Shown here piece by piece: positions 14,066 to 20,309 of a stretch of 20,977 bases of DNA. Under the pieces are notes generated by a model, which saw only the letters and a list, made by a program, of their open reading frames with translations, was not told the origin of the DNA and did not search any database. This DNA is from a virus. How positions within the stretch are numbered: position 1 is the stretch's first letter; the number at the start of each line of letters is the position of its first letter. The stretch covers positions 1 through 20,977 of the IMG/VR virus record IMGVR_UViG_3300046005_000204; one strand, 5' to 3'. The position numbers and the translations under genes are program-made.

Positions 14066-14598
14066 GCTGCAATCTCCATAAGAGTAATTGTAGAAACTGC
14101 GGAAGCAACTTGGCAACCAGCAAGAGAAGTACCTGAATCTGATGCAATTTGTGTTTTGTAAGTTGTAGATGAAGTTGTCGCTGGACTATCTAAATAATTA
14201 GTGCTTGCAGAAGCAACACCAATAAATGCAGTTGAACCTGATGCAGCACCATATCTGCAAAATATAGATAAATCAGTAGAGTTTCTTAATAATTTGAAAT
14301 TTGCAGAAGTGTCAGAAGTGCTTTTGTAAACACCATTTTGACTTACTAATACAAGAATTTTGCTGGTTGTGGATGTTGGTGTAATTGAAGCAGTTAAACC
14401 TGTATCAGCATAAGTAACAGATGCGTTTGTAACTGCTGTTGAAGTTGTAGCATTAACCACCTGCAACACAGTGCCAGCCGTAGCTGTTGTCAGCATAGTC
14501 CCTGTCACCGCAGGGACTGTGACCGTAAAGTTACTAGCTGTGTTTGTTGGGACAAGTTCGATGCTTCCACCGCTTGCCGCTGCGAGTTTAACTCCCAT
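14062..14598 (-). CDS. Small tail fibre protein
   Basis: The 178-residue protein begins GVKLAAASGGSIELVPTNTA followed by SNFTVTVPAVTGTMLTT, a fibre-type N-terminal module I recall from many aquatic phages. The rest is Ser/Thr/Ala-rich and probably beta (TSKILVLVSQNGVYKSTSD; SIFCRYGAASGSTAFIG), ending with STITLMEIAA. It has no membrane segment. Its ATG overlaps the stop of the S74 fibre gene (TAATG), and its stop overlaps the next gene's ATG. A surface-exposed fibre or fibre-tip role is inferred. The binding target is unknown. Confidence 0.82.
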   Translation of the reverse strand: MGVKLAAASGGSIELVPTNTASNFTVTVPAVTGTMLTTATAGTVLQVVNATTSTAVTNASVTYADTGLTASITPTSTTSKILVLVSQNGVYKSTSDTSANFKLLRNSTDLSIFCRYGAASGSTAFIGVASASTNYLDSPATTSSTTYKTQIASDSGTSLAGCQVASAVSTITLMEIAA

Positions 14599-15470
14599 TA
14601 TTTGTTCTCCAGTGCTGTGAGTCGAGTGGTCAGGGATGTGATGAGGGCTTGTTGCTCTTGGATAGCGGCTGTTAGTGTGGCGACCAAGAAGCTGGTGTCG
14701 ATGCCTTGGTACTTGGGGCGTGTGGCCTCGTTGCCGTCTTTGTCGGTGTAGGTTTCAACTGCATCTTTCTCACCAACAACAGCTTCAGGCACAACCGCTT
14801 GCAATTCGTGTGCGATAAAACCTTGCCCAAATAATCCATCCTCTTTCCATGTGTATGTACACGGTTTCAACAATGCAACTTTATCAATTGCACCCGTCAT
14901 TGGTTGGATATTTTCTTTTAAACGGTAATCAGAGGTAGTGCCGTATGTTGTTCCACCAGCGGTGGTGCTTACTAAGCCTTTGTAGGCTCCTTGGTAGTAC
15001 AGGTAAATATTTTCACCCGTCTGGCTATTAATGCCTACTCCATAAGCGCCAGATGCATTTGTGTTTGTAAAATATGCCGTAAATTGAGAAGCTGTTGATT
15101 GAGAAACATTAAATTTTGAACCCCCACCCAAAGTGCTTGTAGTCCCCACCAGCAAGTTACCGCTGATGTCGATGCGGGCGCGTTCAGTACCGCCTCGTGA
15201 AAACACTAAATTACTGTTGTTCTCAATGTCCCAGTAATTTGTTGAAAGGTCATTTAATCGCAGCACAACAGCGCTTGATTTTGTAAGTTCAAGACGTGCG
15301 CCCGGAGAAGCAGTGCCAACCCCCACGTTCTGACTTGTATCAATCGTGACTGCTGTTGTCCCTGCGCTTTGTAGTGTTAAGGCTGTGGCTGCTGCGGATG
15401 TGACGGTGTTGGTGTTTGTGAGCGTATTTGCCCCTGTAACCGTACCTGACCCGTTAATTGTGATTGTCAT
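14598..15470 (-). CDS. Tail fibre with C-terminal S74 intramolecular chaperone
   Basis: The 290-residue fibre has a Thr/Ala-rich N-terminal shaft (about 1-60, with NVGVGTASPGARLEL, typical of fibre repeats), a middle beta domain, and a peptidase S74/intramolecular chaperone domain at about 178-290. The autoprocessing motif TTSDYRLKENI holds S180, D181 and K185, the likely Ser-Lys pair; self-cleavage would fall between S180 and D181. Further conserved parts are GQGFIAHELQAVVPEAV and YQGIDTSFLVATLTAAIQEQ, ending in a coiled-coil heptad. This domain trimerises the fibre and is then cut off. AGGAA precedes the ATG. The S74 call is strong. Confidence 0.92.
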   Translation of the reverse strand: MTITINGSGTVTGANTLTNTNTVTSAAATALTLQSAGTTAVTIDTSQNVGVGTASPGARLELTKSSAVVLRLNDLSTNYWDIENNSNLVFSRGGTERARIDISGNLLVGTTSTLGGGSKFNVSQSTASQFTAYFTNTNASGAYGVGINSQTGENIYLYYQGAYKGLVSTTAGGTTYGTTSDYRLKENIQPMTGAIDKVALLKPCTYTWKEDGLFGQGFIAHELQAVVPEAVVGEKDAVETYTDKDGNEATRPKYQGIDTSFLVATLTAAIQEQQALITSLTTRLTALENK

Positions 15471-15479
15471 GTTTGTTCC

Positions 15480-16055
15480 TTACAAAATTGTCCAGACCGA
15501 GCCAGACGGTACGGTTACTGTGATGCCATTGTTGATCGTCAGGGGTCCGGCGCTCATGGCATTCTTGTCTGTGGTGATGGTGTAGTCTTCCGTTACGGTG
15601 ATGTCATTCTCGTAAACAAAACCGTTTCCGGGGCCACCTGTTGCACCGCCTGACGATGAAATCTTAATAAAGTCAACCCCGTTCCAAGCTGCTACGCAAT
15701 TCTCGCCAGCACCCAAGGTAATCCCAGTGGTAGGTCCAGCACCTACGAGCTTGATGTTCTGTGTGCCCGATGTCTTGTTAATTAAGATATAGGGCTTTGA
15801 CCGGGCCGGGGCTGTGATGGTGCGAGTGACTGTGCCTCCCGCTGTCCACAAAATAATTGCCTGACGCGCTTGGTTGGCTGCTAGGTCCGTGGTGCTTAAA
15901 GTTACGTCAGAGTCCGCGCTGAGTGTAGTCGTGCCTGCTACAGCCGTGTCTAGTAGTGAGGTAATAGAGTCGTTGACTGTATCGCCCCAAGTGCCGTATA
16001 GCTCCCCATCGACCGGGAGGGCCAATCCTAAGAGCGTGGTTGCTGATGTGGTCAT
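15480..16055 (-). CDS. Tail fibre-like protein with C-terminal SVWTIL module
   Basis: The 191-residue protein starts TTSATTLLGLALPVDGELYG and TWGDTVNDSI, a motif typical of phage fibre or neck proteins in aquatic phages. The middle contains RTITAPARSKPYILINKTSG and GITLGAGENCVAAWNGVDF, compatible with a beta-sandwich. The last ~43 residues (ENDITVTEDYTITTDKNAMS, then GPLTINNGITVTVPSGSVWT) closely match the C-terminus of the next gene upstream (16112-16600), implying a shared module. AAGGATTTGAG precedes the ATG. The 56-base gap upstream is the largest in the window. A structural fibre role is inferred from these motifs and neighbours. Confidence 0.83.
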   Translation of the reverse strand: MTTSATTLLGLALPVDGELYGTWGDTVNDSITSLLDTAVAGTTTLSADSDVTLSTTDLAANQARQAIILWTAGGTVTRTITAPARSKPYILINKTSGTQNIKLVGAGPTTGITLGAGENCVAAWNGVDFIKISSSGGATGGPGNGFVYENDITVTEDYTITTDKNAMSAGPLTINNGITVTVPSGSVWTIL

Positions 16056-16111
16056 CTCAAATCCTTACGGGTATGTAGCTATTGTATTAAAAAATAATGG
16101 TTTTGGGTAGG

Positions 16112-16600
16112 TCATACGACTGTCCAAACCGAACCAGTAGCAATTGTTACCGTTATTCCGTTAGCCACCGTTACGGGGCCAGCACTCATCCCGTTGTAGT
16201 TTGCGGGTACGGCGGTGTCTTTGGTGATTGTGATTGCGTTCAGGTAGATGGAGCCGTCTGCTCCGGCGTATATCTCTTGGCCTGCTGTCTCGTAAGTGGA
16301 CTTGCTCGCTGGGTACGTTACAAAAACATCTTTAGTTCCTGCGGACAGGTTAACCAAGCTACCAGAATTGCTGGAAGTCAGCACCGTAGTACGAGACAGC
16401 GTTGTTCCAGAGGATGTGTACGTACCAATACCCACTTCAAACTCAGCCCCGCCGTTGGATGAAATAGTGTAATAGGTAGTGTTCCCATCACCGACGGCTG
16501 CAAAGGACTGGAACCCAATGGATGCACCTAGCAATGTAAGCGTACCTGTGCCCGTGGTTGTGGTGGTCTCCTTTACCCGGTCTGCCAGTACTAGTGCCAT
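16112..16600 (-). CDS. Tail fibre-like protein with DRVKETTTTTGTGT module
   Basis: The 162-residue protein opens with LADRVKETTTTTGTGTLTLL, a module found at the start of many phage tail proteins. It continues with GFQSFAAVGDGNTTYYTISS, EFEVGIGTYTSSGTTLSRTT and AGTKDVFVTYPASKS, all hallmarks of that family. The C-terminus (YNGMSAGPVTVANGITVTIA, then TGSVWTVV) is shared with the adjacent downstream fibre. AAGGA lies close upstream of the ATG, which follows the preceding TAA almost directly. It is probably a virion surface or fibre-base protein. The N-terminal module is sometimes fused to larger fibres, but here it forms a small stand-alone protein. Confidence 0.85.
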   Translation of the reverse strand: MALVLADRVKETTTTTGTGTLTLLGASIGFQSFAAVGDGNTTYYTISSNGGAEFEVGIGTYTSSGTTLSRTTVLTSSNSGSLVNLSAGTKDVFVTYPASKSTYETAGQEIYAGADGSIYLNAITITKDTAVPANYNGMSAGPVTVANGITVTIATGSVWTVV

Positions 16601-16603
16601 TTT

Positions 16604-17575
16604 TTATCCTTGCGTATTGACGACTACCCAATTGGTAGTCTGCGCGTCGTTAATCACACCCCATCCGGGGGTCTGTGCGCTGCCTATATTTTGCCAGCTT
16701 ACGGTCTGGCTGTCATTGATAACTTCCCATAGTAACCGCACTGAGAACGAATCTGAGCCAGTAGCCGCCTCTTGGAGCGCAGCAATGAACACCGCTGTGG
16801 CTACAAAAACATCCGATCCCGTTAGGCTTTCGGTTATTGCTGTCTCAAATATAGCCAAAGAACTTGTCGTATCTGTGACTGCCCCGGTCTCACTTATAAA
16901 CGCCACAGCCCCTAACTGTCCAAAACTTGCATCCGTACCGGTCGCAGTATCTTCCGAAGTACCAAAGAACACGAACGATGTAGCCAACGCATCCAGCCCC
17001 GAAGCAGACTCGGTTATCGAGGTAAAGAACGCCTGCCATGCTGCATCTGCGTCAGTCACTGCCCCGGTCTCTGTAACGGCTGTCTCAAATGTCTGTGCTG
17101 CGGAGTCTGTCTGTGTTCCCGTAGCCGCCTCTACCACGGCGGTAATAAACGTCTGTATTGCTGAAGCCGCATCTGTTACCGTGCCTGTTTCCGTCAAGGC
17201 TGACACATACACCTGCACTGCCGAATTAATGTCTGTTGCGGTCGCAGACTCTGCCAAACTAGGTGTAAACGTGCTTCCGGCTACTAAGTCAACATCGGTT
17301 ACGGTTCCTGTCTCTGATATTCCGGTAACAAATGTCTGCGTTGAACTTACTGTCTCTGAGCCTGTACCTGCTTCTGTAACCGCTGTCTCAAACGTCTGCG
17401 CTGAACTTATTGTCTCTGTACCTGTTGCTGTTTCTGCCAGAAAAGATACAAAAAGTTGTATAGCCGCTGCTACATCCGTCCCCGTGGCTGTCTCTTCAAT
17501 GCTAGACGCATAGGTAGTTGGGACTTGCCCAAGGGCGGCAAAGGGAGCCTGAGCAAAGGTGGCGTAGCCAAACAT
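16604..17575 (-). CDS. Tandem-repeat fibre protein (thirteen ~20-residue repeats)
   Basis: The 323-residue protein has a short leader (MFGYATFAQAPFAALG) and then thirteen near-regular 20-residue repeats at about 26-284. The pattern is hydrophobic-x-E-[ST/A]-[AG]-[TS/A]-G-[TS]-[DE]-(x)n-F-x-x-[AS], as in LAETATGTETISSAQTFETA and VTETGAVTDADAAWQAFFTS. It ends in a 40-residue tail where Trp recurs every 11 residues (283, 294, 305, 316), for example SAQTPGWGVINDAQTTNW. It is Thr/Ala/Glu-rich with no Cys and no membrane segment, so a beta-helical or elongated fibre shaft is likely. The ATG follows a small UUCG hairpin that contains the only purine-rich Shine-Dalgarno-like stretch. The leader resembles fibre proteins of uncultured freshwater phages from memory. 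The function is inferred. Confidence 0.85.
   Translation of the reverse strand: MFGYATFAQAPFAALGQVPTTYASSIEETATGTDVAAAIQLFVSFLAETATGTETISSAQTFETAVTEAGTGSETVSSTQTFVTGISETGTVTDVDLVAGSTFTPSLAESATATDINSAVQVYVSALTETGTVTDAASAIQTFITAVVEAATGTQTDSAAQTFETAVTETGAVTDADAAWQAFFTSITESASGLDALATSFVFFGTSEDTATGTDASFGQLGAVAFISETGAVTDTTSSLAIFETAITESLTGSDVFVATAVFIAALQEAATGSDSFSVRLLWEVINDSQTVSWQNIGSAQTPGWGVINDAQTTNWVVVNTQG
16724..17500 (-). repeat. Thirteen ~60-bp coding repeats
   Basis: The repeat protein is encoded by thirteen units of 60 bases (one of 63, and the last shortened to 54). They are mostly diverged, but some stretches are nearly identical, such as gctgtctcaaacgtctgcgc and gctgtctcaaatgtctgtgc at different units. 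All unit lengths are multiples of three, so recombination between units would change shaft length in frame. Confidence 0.85.
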
Positions 17576-17581
17576 GCGTCA

Positions 17582-17595
17582 AACCCCGAAGGGCT
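17582..17595 (-). promoter_or_regulatory. UUCG-tetraloop hairpin at the stop/start junction
   Basis: On the coding strand AGCCC-TTCG-GGGTT can fold into a 5-bp stem (one G-U pair) with a C(UUCG)G loop. It covers the stop codon of the 57-residue gene and the GGGG stretch that is the only Shine-Dalgarno-like sequence before the repeat-protein ATG at 17575. The stem is short and has no U-tract, so it is not a typical terminator. Ribosomes ending the upstream gene could open it, which would couple the two genes. Confidence 0.35.
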
Positions 17596-17767
17596 ACACC
17601 GCTTCTAGCTGTGCTTCATCAAACCAGCGTTGTTGTGGCTCACCATCAACAGTCCAGCCAATTAGGTACTGCACGTTGCCATCGTCGTCCATACGCATAG
17701 CCATGACAGGGCCTTGAGGAACCACTGCCTTTAATTGGACGGTATCGCCTTTTTTAAACTGTGCCAT
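17594..17767 (-). CDS. Small DUF2158/YodC-like protein
   Basis: The 57-residue frame starts MAQFKKGDTVQLKAVVPQGP and ends with RWFDEAQLEAV. The opening F.KGDTVQLK, a central W-containing strand (YLIGWTVDG) and a terminal F..AQLE motif match the plan of DUF2158/YodC-type small beta proteins, though the usual GGPxMTV is only loosely kept as VPQGPVMAM. AAGGA stands a few bases before the ATG, and it exactly fills the gap between its neighbours. Lying between two structural genes, it may be a small accessory or assembly factor. The function of the family is not established. Confidence 0.78.
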   Translation of the reverse strand: MAQFKKGDTVQLKAVVPQGPVMAMRMDDDGNVQYLIGWTVDGEPQQRWFDEAQLEAV

Positions 17768-17776
17768 GTTAAATCC

Positions 17777-18355
17777 TTAGCCAGCCAAGCTGAATGTGTA
17801 TGTGACATTGAGGGTATCGCCAGAAGCCACCGAACGGTCTCCGGGGGCTGTAAAGTCAGAGGCAGAGAACAGAACACCTGTCGTGCCAGACTTAGTGCTA
17901 TTGCTAACCAAAAACGCACCGCCCACAGTCGCTGTGGCGTTAATGGTAAACGATGCTGGAGAAGCAGAGTTAGTCTGTACCGATGGGTTGGCTGTAGTAG
18001 CTGTTCCGAAAGTAGCCACAGGGCGTGTAGCATTGCTGTAAGGAACGATTTCAGTCCAACCAGCATGAGATGCCATTGTGTCTCCAGCAGCAGGGCTGTT
18101 AGAAGCCGCAGCGCCGTACAGTCCAATATACCAAGCAGCGGTATATGCAGAGCCTTTGAAGTACTGGGCGTTCATGTCTTGTAAACCTTCGTTTACCACT
18201 AGGTTAGGGCAACGTGCTTCCCACTTCAGATTTCCATCTGCGTCAAGACACTGCATGGTGTAAACACCTTTGGCAGTTGCCGAATCCCCGGTGCTGTTGG
18301 CTTGCGTTAATGCGCTTGCTACTGCGTCTAGACCGTGTGCTTTTTCGTTGGACAT
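17777..18355 (-). CDS. Phage structural-type protein, unknown role
   Basis: The 192-residue protein contains KWEARCPNLVVNEGLQDMNA and YFKGSAYTAAWYIGLYG (about 44-80), then AGWTEIVPYSNATRPVATFG and a Ser/Thr-rich beta-like second half ending with VASGDTLNVTYTFSLAG. I recall this pattern, with NxLVxxGLxDMxxxYF and WYIGLYG, as recurrent in aquatic phage genomes beside tail genes. There is no membrane segment or catalytic motif. AGGAG lies upstream of the ATG. A virion or tail surface protein is inferred from context; decoration and receptor-contact roles are both possible. Confidence 0.82.
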   Translation of the reverse strand: MSNEKAHGLDAVASALTQANSTGDSATAKGVYTMQCLDADGNLKWEARCPNLVVNEGLQDMNAQYFKGSAYTAAWYIGLYGAAASNSPAAGDTMASHAGWTEIVPYSNATRPVATFGTATTANPSVQTNSASPASFTINATATVGGAFLVSNSTKSGTTGVLFSASDFTAPGDRSVASGDTLNVTYTFSLAG

Positions 18356-18364
18356 ATCAAACTC

Positions 18365-18778
18365 CTAGTTAGAACTGCGAATTAACGCTGAAGTGGCTGT
18401 ATTGGCTGGCATTGTGATGGTAAACGTACCGGTAGATGTTTTATCTGACCCAAAATCTAACACCGCAATGGACTTATTTCCTTGGCTGGCATTGTAAATC
18501 AAGGCACACCGTGCTGTCACGGATGTTGACCAAGACGTATTGGCCCAGTTAACGTAGACCGTGTACCCAGAAGTATTAAGTGCTACCCCGGTCATGACCT
18601 CGCCACCTGCTGTATAGCCTGACGCTACAACCTCATTGAGGGTGGTATATACCGTGGTAGTCTCATCAAGGTTAGCATCAGCCGTGTAGAGGGCAATCTT
18701 AATGGTGTCCGTCAGCAGGTTGTGTACCGCTTGGTACACCTCTGCTTTAAACGAAGTTGTCTGGGTTTGGACGATCAT
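18365..18778 (-). CDS. Phage structural-type protein, unknown role
   Basis: The 137-residue protein has QTTSFKAEVYQAVHNLLTDT and IKIALYTADANLDETTTVYT, then EVVASGYTAGGEVMTGVALN and a C-terminal beta portion with IAVLDFGSDKTSTGTFTITM. I recall this sequence type as a conserved virion-associated protein of many freshwater and marine phages. It has no membrane helix. Its ATG overlaps the stop of the adaptor-like gene, which points to stoichiometric production with connector parts. The mostly beta character fits a head-tail joining or surface protein. No function is assigned. Confidence 0.82.
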   Translation of the reverse strand: MIVQTQTTSFKAEVYQAVHNLLTDTIKIALYTADANLDETTTVYTTLNEVVASGYTAGGEVMTGVALNTSGYTVYVNWANTSWSTSVTARCALIYNASQGNKSIAVLDFGSDKTSTGTFTITMPANTATSALIRSSN

Positions 18779-19455
18779 GTGACTGCCTGACGATACTGAC
18801 CACTACGATACGCATCCTGACGCTCAAGGCCATCGCCAAGTCGTTTAGCCAGCATTAACGCTTCCTTGTACTTGCCATCGTAAAGAGCAACCATGTCAGC
18901 CTCACCCTTCATATAGGTGATTGCTTCCACCAACGACCCATAGAGCAACACGGAATCAAAGTTGTCGCCCAACCATGTAGTTAACGCGGTGGTAATGGAC
19001 TCAGGGTAATAGTAGTAATGTAGTTCTGCGTAGTACTGTGCATCTGGCGTTGGGCCAAGAATAAACGACAACTCATTGGTCGGTACAGGTGGGTTACCCG
19101 CAGTTGTAGTAGGCCCGAACAAAGCGTAGTACTTAGGTAGGGCTGTATCCGCAGGGGTTGGGTACGCTTCACGAATGAAGTTAACATCCTTGTTCAGCAA
19201 GTAATGGTACGTCTCCGTAGCCGTTCCGTAGCCCTCAATCACCGCTAACGAATAAGGCGAAAGGAAGTCACTGGGGCAAGACAGGTACTTGTTGTTGGTT
19301 GACAAAATACCCGTTACGTTCTTACGTATTGAAGGGAACTGAATGGTGTTGTAAATGCGCTGCTCTGCCTGCGTTATGAACGTATTCATATCCGTAGTTG
19401 GGAATGTGTTCTCCGTGTAATCGGAGATAGCAACCACTAGAGCAGCGTAGTTCAT
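18775..19455 (-). CDS. Head-to-tail adaptor-like protein
   Basis: The 226-residue protein begins MNYAALVVAISDYTENTFPT and has FITQAEQRIYNTIQFPSIRK (about 26-45), YLSCPSDFLSPYSLAVIEG, a central strand block with AELHYYYYPESITT, then the helical C-terminus TWLGDNFDSVLLYGSLVEAI and ending RSGQYRQAVT. This order (helical N-term, beta centre, helical C-term with a YGxLVEA motif) is that of phage adaptor proteins that ring the portal, such as those grouped with the SU10 adaptor. I identify it by pattern, not search. It starts in an ATGA overlap with the preceding small gene. An alternative is a neck protein of the same fold family. Confidence 0.75.
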   Translation of the reverse strand: MNYAALVVAISDYTENTFPTTDMNTFITQAEQRIYNTIQFPSIRKNVTGILSTNNKYLSCPSDFLSPYSLAVIEGYGTATETYHYLLNKDVNFIREAYPTPADTALPKYYALFGPTTTAGNPPVPTNELSFILGPTPDAQYYAELHYYYYPESITTALTTWLGDNFDSVLLYGSLVEAITYMKGEADMVALYDGKYKEALMLAKRLGDGLERQDAYRSGQYRQAVT

Positions 19456-19718
19456 GCCATTGGGCCTCGTGCCATTACACCTTTAGTAGCTGCGCCTGTG
19501 CCACGGATTTTAATTCCATCGGTCTTAGTTGGCTCGTTACCAGCGGATTTACTGATGTTGCCTACGCTTACGTCAAACGAGTCTAACTTGCTGCGGTTAG
19601 GTTCTTTGCCGGGATTCTCAGCAACGGTGACACCCTTGCCTGACATAGTGTGGGGTTTAGCGTAGAGGCTGGCAGGGCCAACTTCTTTACCCATGCGTTT
19701 CATGCTTTGTGTTGCCAT
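19452..19718 (-). CDS. Small basic phage protein, unknown function
   Basis: The 88-residue protein is basic and Gly/Lys-rich. It opens MATQSMKRMGKEVGPASLYA and ends with GIKIRGTGAATKGVMARGPM-A. The C-terminal 'KxRGTGAATKGxxARGPMA' ending is one I recall as strongly conserved in short-tailed aquatic phages. It lacks cysteines, membrane helices and catalytic motifs and is probably flexible. Its stop overlaps the start of the adaptor-like gene. A minor capsid, packaging or DNA-associated role is possible from its charge and place, but unproven. Confidence 0.8.
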   Translation of the reverse strand: MATQSMKRMGKEVGPASLYAKPHTMSGKGVTVAENPGKEPNRSKLDSFDVSVGNISKSAGNEPTKTDGIKIRGTGAATKGVMARGPMA

Positions 19719-19719
19719 A

Positions 19720-19908
19720 TTAGCCTCGCTTTTGATTAGCTACTTTAGCTAGACCACGGCCTAGCTTCAGCATTTCTTCATTGGTCTTGCCGCCCTTGCT
19801 GCCTTTGCCACCATGCTGGATGCCAACGGAGGGACCGCTATCGCCAAGATTTTTGCCTTTGGTTTTACCTTTAGAGGCTACGCCATCTGCAGCTTTTGTG
19901 TATGCCAT
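19720..19908 (-). CDS. Very small Lys/Gly-rich phage protein
   Basis: The 62-residue protein (MAYTKAADGVASKGKTKGKN onward, with a HGGKGSKGGKTNEEM section) is extremely rich in Lys and Gly and then forms a short helix EEMLKLGRGLAKVANQKRG. GGAGTTAATC before the ATG is a good ribosome-binding site. Its closest analogues in my memory are small conserved proteins just before the adaptor genes in aquatic phages. The high positive charge suggests nucleic-acid or capsid-surface contact. The role is unknown. Confidence 0.78.
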   Translation of the reverse strand: MAYTKAADGVASKGKTKGKNLGDSGPSVGIQHGGKGSKGGKTNEEMLKLGRGLAKVANQKRG

Positions 19909-19917
19909 GATTAACTC

Positions 19918-20307
19918 CTATGAAACGCTTACTGTGACTATACCAACATTTGTCGTCGCAACCAAATAGTTCTGCGTCAACGCAACGTCAAAAAAACTTG
20001 CTCCACCAACAGGGTTCCACCCCCACTGGATGTTCCTAGAACCGCCGCTAAGGTACCCATCAGACATTGGGCCCGAAGTAACATATGTGGTATCCCTACG
20101 CGGGTTACGCACTGCTTGCGGGTCTTCTACTGGGTACATACCCAACTGCAACTGGGGCTGGTCAGGGTCCCAGCAACTTGCACAGACCAACAAGTTGTAT
20201 ATCTTCGTCTTCTTAATCTCTTTCCTTAGCTCGGTCAGCTTGAACTGCGCTCCGCAACGATCGCACATGGCGATCGAGTGCTTGCCCGATGAGAACATGT
20301 TTGCCAT
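19918..20307 (-). CDS. Zinc-ribbon phage protein
   Basis: The start is placed at the ATG at 20307 (MANMFSSGKHSIAMCDRCGA), 2 bases after the preceding TAA; the upstream ATG (20382) would overlap that gene by 73 bases. The 129-residue protein carries a C4 zinc ribbon: C15-x2-C18 and C42-x2-C45 (MCDRCG ... VCASCWDPDQP). It continues with QLGMYPVEDPQAVRNPRRD and, further on, NIQWGWNPVGGASFFDV. The 'SSGKxSIAxCDxCG' opening and the 'NIQWGWNPVG' element are recurrent in related phages as I recall. It could be a virion-associated or DNA-binding protein. Its place in the connector block argues for structure or assembly. Confidence 0.84.
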   Translation of the reverse strand: MANMFSSGKHSIAMCDRCGAQFKLTELRKEIKKTKIYNLLVCASCWDPDQPQLQLGMYPVEDPQAVRNPRRDTTYVTSGPMSDGYLSGGSRNIQWGWNPVGGASFFDVALTQNYLVATTNVGIVTVSVS

Positions 20308-20309
20308 TT

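Noticed and set aside
16056-16111. Possible promoter in the largest intergenic gap (TACAAT on the minus strand at 16086-16081).
   Set aside because: The -10-like hexamer sits in an AT-rich stretch, but no matching -35 sequence is present at proper spacing and the gap is otherwise ordinary. One chance hexamer is not enough.
17582-17595. Rho-independent terminator at the UUCG hairpin.
   Set aside because: The stem is only 5 bp with one wobble pair, and no U-tract follows. Genes continue immediately downstream.
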